Of a stretch of DNA of 64,000 nt, positions 25,375 to 36,670 are shown piece by piece. The position numbers were made by a program, and so were the translations under genes. The stretch is from Panax quinquefolius. Its lineage: Eukaryota > Streptophyta > Magnoliopsida > Apiales > Araliaceae. The notes below the pieces were generated by a model. The model ran no database searches and had not been told where the DNA came from. It saw only the letters and a list, made by a program, of their open reading frames with translations. The stretch lies in assembly GCA_020205615.1 (NCBI GenBank), contig CM035171.1:120842893-120906892 (forward strand). Reading direction: 5' to 3'. Position 1 is the first letter of the stretch. Each line of letters starts with the position of its first letter.

Positions 25375-26228
25375 TTGAAAACACGATTATCTTTGGTCAG
25401 TAGTGCATGGATAATTTGTGGTCGTGATACTAATGAATACACGATTATCTTTGGTAGTAGTGCATGGATAATTTGTGGTCGTGATACTAATGAATACACG
25501 ATTATCTTTGGCCGTAGTGCATGGATAATTTGTGGTCGTGATACTAATGAATACACGATTATCTTTGGCCGTAGTGTATGGATAATTTGTGATCGTGATA
25601 CTAATGAATACACGATTATCTTTGTAGTAGTGTATGGATAATTTGTGGTCGTGATACTAATGAATACACGATTATCTTTGGTAGTAGTGCATGGATAATT
25701 TGTGGTCGTGATACTAATGAATACACGATTATCTTTGGTAGTAGTGCATGCATAATTTGCGGTCGTGATACTAATGAATACACGATTATCTTTGGTAGTA
25801 GTGCATGGATAATTTATGGTCGTGATACTAATGAATACACGATTATCTTTGGTAGTAGTGCATGGATAATTTTGGTCGTGATACTAATGAATACACGATT
25901 ATCTTTGGTAGTAGTGCATGGATAATTTGTGGTCGTGATACTAATGAATACACGATTATCTTTGGTAATAGTGCATGGATAATTCGTGGTCGTGATACTA
26001 ATGAATACACGATTATCTTTGGTAGTAGTGCATGGATAATTTGTGGTCGTATACTAATGAATACACAATTATCTTTGGTAGTAGTGCATGGATAATTTGT
26101 GGTCGTGATACTAATGAATACACGATTATCTTTGGTAGTAGTGCATGGATAATTTGTGGTCGTGATATTAATGAATACACGATTATCTTTAGTAGTAGTG
26201 TATGGATAATTCGTGGTCGTGATACTAA
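25375..26228 (+). repeat. 57-bp minisatellite, about 15 units
   Basis: This is the longest array in the window. The 57-bp period equals 19 codons and stays open on both strands over several units (plus strand reads SAWIICGRDTNEYTIIFGS). Within each unit, TTATCTTTG...CATGGATAA can fold into an imperfect hairpin. The array grades into degenerate units up to about 26600 (CCTCGACCAGTAGTGCGGGG and similar). Confidence 0.92.
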
Positions 26229-26656
26229 TAAATATCCTCGACCAGTAGTGCGGGGATGATTCGATGATATGGATTATTTATTGAAATGAGTCTCAAAGAA
26301 TGAAATATTAATTCATGGATGTGGTAAAAGTCATCTTTAGGTAGTAGTGCATTGAGAGACTTGGTATGATTATGACCAAGGATTATTCGGTATAATCATG
26401 ATCAGATTGAAAACACGAATATCCTTGGCGATTGGTGCATGGATAATTCGTGGTCGTGATACTATTAAGCTACGTCTCAAGATTATTGGTTTTACAGTTT
26501 GTATATCTTTGGCTGAGTGCAAAGATGAATTGTTAATGAATATCTTTAATGGGATTACGAAGATGAATTTAATATTTTTAACGATAAAGGTATTCAAGGT
26601 ATCCTCACCTCTTTATCATACCAGTGCGTCGCACCCTAATTTCGAGGGGCTAAATT

Positions 26657-27486
26657 CCATAAGGAGGGAGATTGTGAGACCCAGATTTTATTAATAAAGA
26701 TTTAAATTTTGTCGAAATAATTTTTTAATATTATGGTGTGAATTTGAGATAATATTATAGTTGTGGGTAGTATTTATAAATTTTGCAAAGTATGCAAGTG
26801 GTTATATTATATTCGATTGGTCTGGGAATATTCTTGTTTAGCGAGGAATATTCGCATAACGGCTCAATCATTGGTGGACCCCATAAATGTAATTATTGTT
26901 TGATTGAAACACGACAAAAATATTTTATTGAAATAACGGCGAAAGTTTTACCGCTTGATCTTGTTAAACTACTTTCGGTAATAAAAGTACAAATGTCACG
27001 TGTGGTTGCATAGTAGACACCAGTATTGATTATTGATGCTTATGTGAGAAGTCACTCAGGTTTGATTCCATTATTATCGATTAATAATATGAATTATTAT
27101 AATGATAATGACGTTTTGTTTTATTCGTATTATTAACGTAATAAAATGTAAACATCTTATTATATAAAACAAAATACTTTATTAAAGTTATTCTATAAAT
27201 AGAATATATTATATTTTATTATGCATAGTGTTTTTGTATAGTGTTGGTTGCATAATGTTTGCATAGTAAAATGTTTTATATAAATAGAATATATGATATT
27301 TTATTTAAAAGATTTTGCTTTAAATATGGACCGTCAGATTAAAGTAAATCAATCTGGACCGCTCATGGATTAATTACTATGCATTCTATTTTCCTATAAA
27401 TAGAAGCTCATTCCTTCATTATTTTCTTTTAATTCACCAAACTCTAGATAGAGAAATTATAGAGAGAGAAATTTATAGGGAGAAAA
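26657..27486 (+). repeat. Polypurine tract and truncated 3' LTR of family Y
   Basis: AAGGAGGGAGAT precedes TGTGAGACC at 26673. The LTR then matches 20483-21297 until GAGAAAA at 27486, where family X begins with TGTGGCCTCCC. The remaining ~1.5 kb of this LTR does not reappear on the other side of X. Confidence 0.85.
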
Positions 27487-30213
27487 TGTGGCCTCCCAAT
27501 TAGGTATACATCACCTATTCCGAAGTTGTCAATACATGGTACGTAAACAACTACAACTTTATTATTACAACAAGAAAAGCGTGAGTTTGAATACAAATAT
27601 TATCTTCTAGACAATATCTATACTCAAATAAATCTTCATCACATTTATTGATACATTATTTTACAAAATGGTGAGGACTACTAAACAATCCTTTCTAAAA
27701 CCTTCATTCCATACCCCCGACTGCGTACTCGCTTATATTCTCGCCTCCCCGAGAAGAAAAATGGAACAAAAAGGAAAAGGGTGAGCTCAACTAGCCCAAG
27801 AAAGAATATTATGACTAAGATAATATACAACAAATTATCGTTAGTCTTCAACAGGAAAAATCTAATAGAATACAATAGACAACAAATTTTAAATCAATAT
27901 TCGCAATGAAATAATAATTCATTAGAAGAGTTAAGTAGAGAATGCAAACTACTATCTTCTATGTATGAATTTAAAAGTTCACCGCTCATCTTTTATCCCC
28001 AGAACATCAATCAATATACATCTGAATCAAATATTCATCTTTGCACTACGGGCCAAAGATATTCATCGATTGGTCATGTTCATCTAAACACTGTTCATCT
28101 TTGCACTACTGGCCAAAGATATTCTTCGAGAAATCATTCATCTTTGCACTACAAAGCCAAAGATATTCCATAACATCATCATTTAAAATTTCAAGATGAT
28201 GAAAAATATTTTAAAGAAACGAATCCAAAGGAAACAAAATGACAAGGATTAAGGATTAAGGATTCGTACTTGGTTTTATCCACGTCCCAAAAATACCTCA
28301 AAAATAATCATAGTGGTGTAAAATTCAAGAATGATCAAAACATGGATACAATCAAAGCTAGTATCCGAATAGATATATTTTGAACAAAAAAAAGAAATTT
28401 TATTTTCTATGAATAATACCAGATATCGTGAATAGTCTTAGTATACATGAATAGTAATCTCAGACACCAAAAGATAGAAATTTCCCAAAAAACATCTTCA
28501 CGCTTCATGAATAGTACTCGTGAATAAGAACTTTATGAATAATGTAACTCATGAATAGTAACTCGTGAATAAGTAACTCATAAATAGTAACCCCAACATG
28601 AAAAAATTCCAAATTTGATAAAAAGTTTCAACCAATATTTCAAAGATAATGATATTGAAGAAATAATATCATTTGAGAAGAAAATAACATCCCTTACCTC
28701 GAAAGATCAAGATTTCTAAATTTGAACACCTGATATAAAGCTATGACTTGAACTTGCAATCAGATAGCAATACTCAAACTATACTCAAAATACTCACAAG
28801 AATACGCTCGATAATATAGAGAGAAAACTTCAATTTCTGGTGTGATTTTCAATTCTAACCTAAGCACTATATTTATAGGAAATTGCTTTAGAACACCAAA
28901 GCGAAAAATTTAATAAATTAATATTATAATTTTTTCTACATCCTCCCACGCATCAAGCATCTGAATTCAGCAACATGACATGTGTTAAAGATGCCCACCA
29001 AACACAAAAAACGTTTTTGTGAATATAAATATTTAAAACTTCCAAAATCAATTATTTTGAGCTTGAACTTCAATAATTTATAATAAATAGTCCTTTTATC
29101 AGAAAATTCGAATCTCGCGACTTTTTATAGGAAATTCAATTTTCTACAACTTTACAGAAGAAAGTTTTTCCAAATTCCAAACAAAAATTGACCAAATCCA
29201 CAAACCAAGCATTTTACAAAGCTATAATCAAATTTCAAATTCGATAAATGGGGTCCACCGACATGTTTAACATGTTTTAAACATTTATTGCAACAAAAAT
29301 ACTCTTCCTCCTCAGATACTCATATATCCCACATTCGTTGTAAAAATATCACCATTATTATATTATTAAAATATAATAATATATTTAAATGAATTATTTT
29401 ATCGTAAAAAGATAAAATTTCAATTTTCAACAATTGTCACATTAAAATTTTTATCCATCTATATCCACATAAAATCAATATTTTTCTCATCATATGAATC
29501 AATAATTAATTATTCACAAATAATATTACGTAATCACAATATCGACAACCGAGCGCTTCTTGGAAGAGGGGCTTTCCAATAAGAATTTCTTCTTCTTGGC
29601 GCAATTAGGTGACCAAACCTCTCCTTAGAGCAGAACTTTCTAGACATTGCCAATAATTTTATCTAATAATATTATTCGGATAATATGAATTATTGCTTCG
29701 ATAATGAAAAATCTTGTGTAATGACAATTATCAAAACAATCGCAATATAAAATATCAACGCAACAATTATTAACTCAATAAAATATTGAGCAATAATTAT
29801 CGTAACCATTATTGAGTAGTGCCTTCTTACGTAAGAATCAACAATTGGTGCAATACCGCAATAACTTCTTGTGTTTTTAACCAACGAGTATTTTAACAAG
29901 ATTAATTGTAATAACTACGCCTGTTATTTTTAAACAACTTATATTTGTCGTTTTCTTCATCCAATCGCTTTTTGTTATGGGCCCCACACATGGTCATTGC
30001 GCCATCGTCGCATTTAATATTCCCCGATAAGACGAATATTCCACGACCAAACGAATATTCTCCGACAACAATGAATATTTTATAACCACTTGCTTATTTT
30101 GAAATATTTGCGTATTTTACCCTAACTATCCACATTAATCAAATCAACCCTTACTATTTCAAAATAATAAATAGAAAAATTAAATTTCATTAATAATAAG
30201 TTGGGGTCTTACA
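27487..30213 (-). repeat. Family X 3' LTR (copy X3)
   Basis: On the minus strand it starts TGTAAGACCCC (30213) and ends at TGTGGCC (27487). It matches 590-3190 over most of its length but diverges at about 28720-29480, so it belongs to a different subgroup. It contains the ATCTTTG...CAAAGAT hairpins near 28037-28170 and GTGAATAGTAACTC repeats near 28505-28600. Confidence 0.88.
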
Positions 30214-30229
30214 CCTCCCTCCTTATGAA
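30214..30229 (-). other. Polypurine tract of X3
   Basis: The minus strand reads ATAAGGAGGGAGG just before the LTR start TGTAAGACC, as in X1 and X2. Confidence 0.8.
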
Positions 30230-30239
30230 ATTTCGTCCT

Positions 30240-30480
30240 CGAAATTGACGTGCGATACTGGTGTTTTCGAAAAGGTGAGGATACCTCGCTTTCATTTCCG
30301 TTTCCAATTCCCGTGTCATTTCCTCTATAGCATGATTCCTCCACGTAACTTTAACTTGTGGTATGACCTTTCTTGGCGTGGGACATGCTCCTTCCTATCC
30401 AAGATCTTGACAGTACCTCCTCATACGTTAAGTCTTTGGCTATTTCGTCCGGCTCTAACTCTATAACGTGGTTCGGGTCT
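30240..30480 (-). pseudogene. Chromodomain at the end of pol (X3)
   Basis: On the minus strand a frame ending before the polypurine tract reads VTWRNHAIEEMTRELETEMK followed by ARYPHLF. This is the aromatic W...E...YP pattern of the C-terminal chromodomain of plant chromoviruses. Upstream, ELEPDEIAKDLTYEEV is in a different frame. In the family, this domain directs integration toward modified histones. It places family X in the chromovirus clade; the long LTR favours the Tekay lineage, which is an inference. Confidence 0.75.
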
Positions 30481-31620
30481 TTCACATATTTACGAAGTGC
30501 GTGATATGTGAAACACATTATGAACACGAGACATACTCTTTGAGTTAACGCAAGTCTATAGGCTACATTTCCTACTCGACCAAGAATTTGAAATGGACCA
30601 ATAAATCGTGGATTGAGCTTTCCTCTTTCCCAAATCTTGTAACTCCCTTCCATGGAGCAACTCATGAACAATACATGATCCCCTACACTAAATTCCACGC
30701 CTTTCGATGAAGATCCGCATAACTCTTTTATGTCGATCTTGTGCCGCTTTTATACGTTGTCGAATCATTTGGATCTTTTTCGTAGTCATATCGCACTCAA
30801 CTCGGGTCCCAACAATGTTGCTTCCCCCCACCTCATCCCAACATATTGAAGAACGACATTTTCGGCCCATATAATGCTTCGAATGGAGCCACACCTATAC
30901 TTGCTCGATAACTGCATATGTAGGAGAATTCCACCAATGGTAAATACTTATCCCAACTACCCTTGAAGTCTAGGACACGTAGTCTTAATAGATCTTCAAG
31001 AGTTTGAATAGTCCTCTCTCGATTGTCCGCTCGTTTGGGGATGGTATGCCAACTAAATCGCAAACCGCGCCCATAGCTTTTTGCAAGCTAACCCAAAATC
31101 TTGAAGTGAATCTTGGGTCACGATCCAAACTATGGTTACTTGGCATGCCATGCAACCTCACAATCTCATTCACGTCATATACTAGCAAGACGTTCAAGTG
31201 AATAAGTCTCCGTATCGGCAAGAAATGAGAAGACTTGGTTAATCTATCAACCATAACCCAAATAGCATTGATGCCTTGAGAAACCGTAGGAAGACCCGTG
31301 AATTTAAATCCATGGTAATGTGTTCCCACTTCCATTTCGAATCTCAAGTGGTTGCAACGGACCCTTAGGTACAAGATGCTCCGCTTTTACACGCTGACAA
31401 GTTAAACACATTGAGATAAACTTTGCAATCTCTCTCTTCATATTGTTCCACCAAAATGTATGTCAAGATCACGATACATTTTAGTACTTCCAGATGGATT
31501 GCAAATGGTGTATTGTGTGCCTCCATCATAATCTTGTACTTTAAATCGTAGTCGTTAGAACACAAAGTCTAGAGTGGACTCAAGTATTCCTTCTTCATCA
31601 ATTCTCGCTTCCTAATAGCT
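30481..31620 (-). pseudogene. Integrase remnant (X3)
   Basis: Readable blocks, from C- to N-terminal along the plus strand: GDHVLFMSCSMEG...RGKLNPRFIGPFQIL...VAYRLAL (integrase C-terminal domain, about 30500-30690), then LPLVEFSY...GVAPFEALYG (about 30870-30960). The catalytic core follows with VSQGINAIWVMVDRLTKSSH (start of the DDE region) and DRDPRFTSRFW (second Asp region), about 31060-31300. A zinc-binding start lies near 31370-31560. At least four frame changes separate the blocks. The enzyme would insert element DNA into the genome. Confidence 0.82.
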
Positions 31621-32100
31621 CCTTCTTGTACTTTCTTCTTCATACGCATCGCCTCCGGCCGAATGGGTGGCTTGCAACCTTAACTTTTCTATTAAAGTTG
31701 GCTCTATACGATACTTGACATCATCGCACTCATTCCCAAGATATGATCTTCTACTCAACGTCCGCCTACCACGTTCGCTTTTCGGGATGGTATTGAATAG
31801 TGTGGTCGTAGTCTTTCAATAGCTCGAGCCAACGTCATTGCCCGCATGTTGAGTTCTTTTGAGTGAAGAAATATTTAAGGCTTTTATGGTCTGAATATAT
31901 CTCCACTTTCTCCCATATAGATAGTGCCTCCATATCTTTAGCTGCGAAACGATCATTTTCGCTAACTCTAGATCATGAGTAGGATAATTCCTCTCATACT
32001 CTTTAAGTTGTCGAGGTATAGGCTATGACTTTCCCACGTTGCATGAGAACACATCCTAACCCTTTGCTCAAGCATCATGAGATAACAAATCCATCCGAAC
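31621..32100 (-). pseudogene. RNase H remnant (X3)
   Basis: The position between RT (right) and integrase (left) and the match to X1 near 3845-3900 support this call. Minus-strand words such as the start of the RNase H fold (GCVLMQ-like near 32040-32060) are recognisable, but no frame runs more than about 40 codons. This is the least certain pol domain. Confidence 0.6.
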
Positions 32101-32945
32101 CGGATGGTATTGTTAGAAAAGTCTTAGAAATAAGTCTCCTCTTAAGCTCTTGAAAACTCTTCTCGCATTCTTCGCTCCAAACGAATTTCAGATCCTTTCG
32201 AGTTAGGCGAGTTAATGGAGTAGCGATTCGAGAAAACCCTTCCACGAATCTCCGATAATAACCAAATAAGCCCAAAAAGCTACGTGCTTGATTCACCGAC
32301 TTTGGTTGCTCCCAACTTTGTATTGCTTCAATCTTCGCGGGATCAACAGATACTCCATGTTTCGACACCGACGTGCCCAAGAAATGCTACTTCCTCAAGC
32401 CGAACTCGCATTTCTTCAATTTGGCATATAGTTTGTTTTCACGAAGCCTTTGGAGTACCAAACTTCAAATGGTGCTCATGATCTTCACGACTTTTGGAAT
32501 ATATGAGAATGTCATCAATAAAGACAACAACAAACCCGATCCAAATATTCCTTAAATACTCGGGCTCATCATATCCATGAAAGTCATAGAGAGCATTAGT
32601 CGATCCGAAAGACATGACTAAGAATTCATAATGCCCGTCATCGAGTTCTAAAGGCGCCTTTGAATATCCTCGCCTAATCTTCAAATTGATGATATCCGAA
32701 TCGAAGATCAATTTTTGAAAAGAATTGTGCCCTTGCAATCGGGTCAAACAAGTCATCAATACGAGGTAGAGGATACCTATTCTTGATGGTGACATGGTTC
32801 AATTCCCAATAGTCAATACAAAAGTCGCATACTCCAGGTCTTTCTTCTTTACAAATAAAACAGAGAGCACCCCAAGGAGATGTACTAGGATTTAATGAAA
32901 CCGATGTCCAACAATTCTCGTAGTTGGACCTTTAACTCTGAAGTT
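32075..32945 (-). pseudogene. Reverse transcriptase remnant (X3)
   Basis: Two overlapping minus-strand blocks cover the palm and thumb. At 32795-32439, DGHYEFLVMSFGSTNALYDF precedes VVFIDDILIYSKS, which holds the FxDD catalytic motif (the family has Y/F-x-DD). At 32380-32075, VSVDPAKIEAIQSWEQPKS and SFLGLFGYYRRFVEGFSRIA form the connection to RNase H. The N-terminal fingers at 32800-32945 are in other frames. In the family this enzyme copies element RNA to DNA. The present copy is split by frameshifts. Confidence 0.88.
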
Positions 32946-33107
32946 CAATAGGAGCCATTCGATATGGGGTTTTAGAAATGGGCTTTGTACCGGGTTCAAG
33001 ATCAATAAAGAATTCAACTTCACGTTACGGGGTAGACCGAGAAGTTCTTCTGAAAATACGTCGGAAAGTCAATAACAACCTAAATATTATTCAAATTTGA
33101 CGTGTCT

Positions 33108-33374
33108 TTATTCAAATCCATAACATGGGCTAAGAAAGCTTGACATCCGCTTTTTCAATAAACGAATAGCTTTATGATTAGATATGACGGTGATTGATTT
33201 TAATGGTTTAGTTGCTTGAATTAAATATAACGGGTTGGTTAGAATATGAAAACTAACAACCTTACAAAAGCAATCAATTTTGGTATGATGAGTAGTTAAC
33301 CAATCAATCCCTAAAATCACATCAAAAGCAAGTATCTTTAAAGAGATAAGGTCAATGTAAGGTGATGGTGCCAA
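33108..33374 (-). pseudogene. Protease remnant (X3)
   Basis: The frame reads YIDLISLKILAFDVILGIDW, then LTTHHTKIDC, the C-terminal part of a gypsy retropepsin, with the conserved DVILGIDWL intact. The catalytic motif upstream is outside this frame. Spacing to gag and RT is as expected. Confidence 0.8.
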
Positions 33375-33599
33375 CTTGAATCAAACAAGATTTATAAACA
33401 ATGGATGTGATGAAAGTTTCTCCTAACGGAGTTTCCACAGATAGGTCAAAGTCTAATTTCTCCTGAGTCAAGTTTAAACGTTGAGCACATGCAGGAGAGA
33501 TAAATGAATGGGTAAAGACCGGTATCAAGTAAGGTATAAACTTCGCAAGAATTTATAAATAGCTTACCCGTGATCACCTCGTTTGGGTTCTCGCATTAT

Positions 33600-34280
33600 G
33601 ACCGATCACAACAAACGCTTCTTCCGGAATCGCTGACTTTGACTTTTACGGGATGATCTTTTGAGTCACCGTCCCACTGAACTAGGTTTCATTCTTCGTC
33701 TACATCTCGGCGATATGTCCTTCCTTTCCACAATTATAGCATACCTTGAATTGTTGGCGGGCGCTTGGACCGATATGTCCCTCTTTTCCGCATTTGTAAC
33801 ATATGACCGGTGGTCGTTCTCCTCCTTAGAACCGATTCTCACGAGACCGCTGCCTTCACATAGTCGTTGTTAAATCTCCTCTTTTAAAATCTCCTCCCGA
33901 CTCGCTTCTTCTATTTTCATGGCCATGATTACCACCAGAGTGGTTACCATTTTGTCCGTCTGTTTTCTTTTCTCCGTGGTTATCATTATTACGCTGATCG
34001 CTATCTCTAAGACGATCCCGGTTGTGGTCCCTCAGGTTGACCGTACTCAAGTTATCTCGCTTCTAATAATTGAGCCTCACTTACAACATCCGAATAGAGA
34101 GAAAATTTATGAGAAATGAGATACCGACGTATCTGGGTTTCAAACCTCTAAAAAACATCCGCGTCATCGTTCCTCATTCTCCACCAAATGAGGTGCAAAC
34201 CGGATAACTCGCAAACTTTGCCTCGCATCTTGAGACACCGCCATGTTGTTCTGCTCCATCGCAAATAATCAATGTTGTTT
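33600..34280 (-). pseudogene. Gag C-terminal remnant with two zinc knuckles (X3)
   Basis: On the minus strand at about 33805-33725 two nucleocapsid-type knuckles are readable, CYKCGKEGHI and CYNCGKEGHI, each lacking the last Cys because of small indels. Upstream lies a linker rich in Asn, His, Arg, Asp and Gly (about 34050-33860), typical of plant gypsy gag. The gag core found in X1 at 5860-5626 is missing because the copy is cut at about 34280. Confidence 0.8.
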
Positions 34281-34291
34281 CTGCGAAATTC

Positions 34292-34307
34292 CATAAGGAG
34301 AGGAGAT
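34292..34307 (+). other. Polypurine tract of family Y at an X-Y junction
   Basis: CATAAGGAGAGGAGAT precedes the LTR. Only about 10 more bases of Y interior remain to its left before family X gag begins. Confidence 0.75.
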
Positions 34308-36670
34308 TGTGAGACCCCAGATTTTATTAATAAAGATTTAAATTTTGTCGAAATAATTTTTAATATTATGGTGTGAATTTGAGATAATATTATAGTTGTG
34401 GGTAGTATTTATAAATTTTGCAAAGTATGCAAGTGGTTATATTATATTCGATTGGTCTGGGAATATTCGGTTTAGCGAGGGAATATTAAATACAACTACT
34501 CAATCATTGGTGGACCCCATAATGTAATTATTGTCGGATTGAGAAAACGACAAAAATATTTTATTGAAATAACGGCGGAAGTTTTACCGGTTGATACTTT
34601 GTTGAACTACTCGGTAGTAAAAAATACGATGAATACGTGTGGTTGCAAGTAGCACTACGGTATTGATTATTGATGCTTATGTGAGAAGTCACTCAGGTTT
34701 GATTCCATTATTGTCGATTAATAATATGAATTATTATAATGATAATGACGTTTTGTTTTATTCAGATTATTAACGTAATAAAATGTAAACATCTTTTATA
34801 TAAAAATGTAATACTTTATTAAAGTTATTCTATAAATAGAATATATTATATTTTATTATGCATAAGGTTTTGCATAGTGTTGCATAGTGTTTGCATAGTA
34901 AAATGTTTTTATATAAATAGAATATATGATATTTTATTTAAAAGATTTTGCTTTAAATATGGACCGTCGAGATTAAAGTAAATCAATGGACCGTTCATGG
35001 ATTAATTACTATGCATTCTATTTTCCTATAAATAAAGCTCATTCCTTCATTATTTTCTTTTAATTCATTCAACTTTCTCTAGATAGAGAAATTATAGAGA
35101 GGCTATAGAGAGAAAATCTATAGAGAGAAAGAAGAAGAGTATTACGGTACTTCACTACTTTGATATCCAAAGTGTCTTTTACTGGTAAGGGGTATTATTT
35201 GTTGTATCTAGTAAGGGGTGTTATTCTTTCTTATTCATGAAGAGAACTTCATTATTCCATTCATTATTATTCATTGGAATAACTTTTGTAAAAGTGGCAT
35301 ACCCTATACATAACCCATGATATGCGGCATACCCTATACTTGGTGAAATCTTTATATTATTCCATTCTTATTTATTCTCATTGGAATAACTCAGTATCTG
35401 CTGAATCCCCTATACTTGGTGATCTTCTTCTCATTATTCCATTCTTTATTATTCTCATTGGAATATCCTCATGCGTGTGTTTACACCTACTGGTTCCATT
35501 GTTTATTATTATTCAAAGATTTATTATTCTCATTGAACATCCTGCTTGGTGTGAATTTCACCGACTTCGGTTCCGTTATTATTATTCATTGGAATAACTT
35601 TGCCATCGCTGAAGTACCGCATGCATGGTGATTTCTTTTGTTATTCCATTCTTTATTATACCCAATTGTTAAAACTTTGACTTCTATACTCCATGAAATT
35701 AGAGGAATATCCTTGATATTTGCGGCTTCATCCAAAGATCCTTTCATGAAAATATTCTTCTCAAAGATTCTTGAATTTTACTCTACAAAGCAATGATTGT
35801 TGTCGATTTGGATGTTATTGGTTCCTAGATAAATTAATTCTTGATCTTGTTTTATTGAATGTCATTGTCATCATCCTCATGTTATATTATGTTATCTTTG
35901 GCTTACGTGCGTAGATGAACTTAGTATGATTATGACCGTGGATCATTCGGTATAATCACGGCTTGATATAAATGATGTGACAAAAGTCCTCGGTGGCACA
36001 TGAATGCGGTGATGGATAGTTTTTGGTATGATTATGACCGAGGAGTGATTCTAAGATAGTCATGACCATTGATAATTTGATGAAAATCCTTGGCCGCAGT
36101 AGTACAGGGATGATTAGATATTGTGGTTTATTCATTAAAGTGAGTCTCATTATAACAAAGATGAAAAACCTTTTTAAATCATAAAAGATAGTATATTTTA
36201 TTTTCTACTTGACTCTTTTTAATGGATTGCTTATTCCATTGCGCAGCTTAAACTTGTTGTCTATTGTATTTTATCGCTTTAACACTGTTGAAGGCTAACG
36301 ATAATTTATTCTCGCATTATCTTAGTCATAATATTTCTTCTTGGGCTAGTTGAGCTCACCCTTTCTTTCACCGTTTCTTCTCTTGAAATGAGAATATAGC
36401 CGGGGACGAGTCGGGAAAAAGAGTGATGGTCCCAAAGATAGCATTAGTAGTCCTCACTATTTACATTAAATAGTGTGACAATAAATGTAATGAGGACTCC
36501 TTGAGTATGGATATTGTCTAAATGACAATATTCCTATTAGAACTCTCGGTTTATGTATTGTCGTATGTTACCTGACCTACGATGTATAATTAAGTTTGTA
36601 TTTGAATTTATGTACCATGTAAGTGGCGACCCAAGATGGGTGACGTATACCTAATTTTGGGGGCGTCACA
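34308..36670 (+). repeat. Family Y 3' LTR, full length
   Basis: It starts TGTGAGACCCC, ends GGGGGCGTCACA and is 2363 bp long. It matches 20483-22842 throughout. The stem-loop array lies at about 35205-35660. It marks the right edge of the retrotransposon cluster. The next bases, GTTATCTCTT, belong to non-element DNA. Confidence 0.9.

Larger units (their letters stand above)
20483..27486 (+). mobile_element. Family Y element with truncated 3' LTR
   Basis: Layout: 5' LTR 20483-22842, primer-binding site, gag remnant, protease remnant, non-coding interior, 57-bp minisatellite, polypurine tract, then 814 bp of 3' LTR (26673-27486) cut by family X. There is no RT, RNase H or integrase, so mobility would have depended on enzymes from a related element. 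Two LTRs of this kind flank a 3.8-kb interior, which makes this the most complete Y copy in the window. Confidence 0.8.
27487..34280 (-). mobile_element. Family X chromovirus copy X3, 5'-truncated
   Basis: A minus-strand Ty3/gypsy element with 3' LTR (27487-30213), polypurine tract, chromodomain, integrase, RNase H, RT, protease and gag in the expected order. It is cut inside gag at about 34280. Its 5' LTR, primer-binding site and gag N-terminus are missing. The next bases are the polypurine tract and LTR of a plus-strand Y element. It has the fullest pol of the three X copies, but all frames are broken. Confidence 0.82.

Noticed and set aside
25375..26228. Regular repeats that look CRISPR-like, and ORFs with 19-residue repeats
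   Set aside because: The units are directly adjacent with no unique spacers, the context is a plant retrotransposon, and the open frames are a by-product of a period divisible by three.
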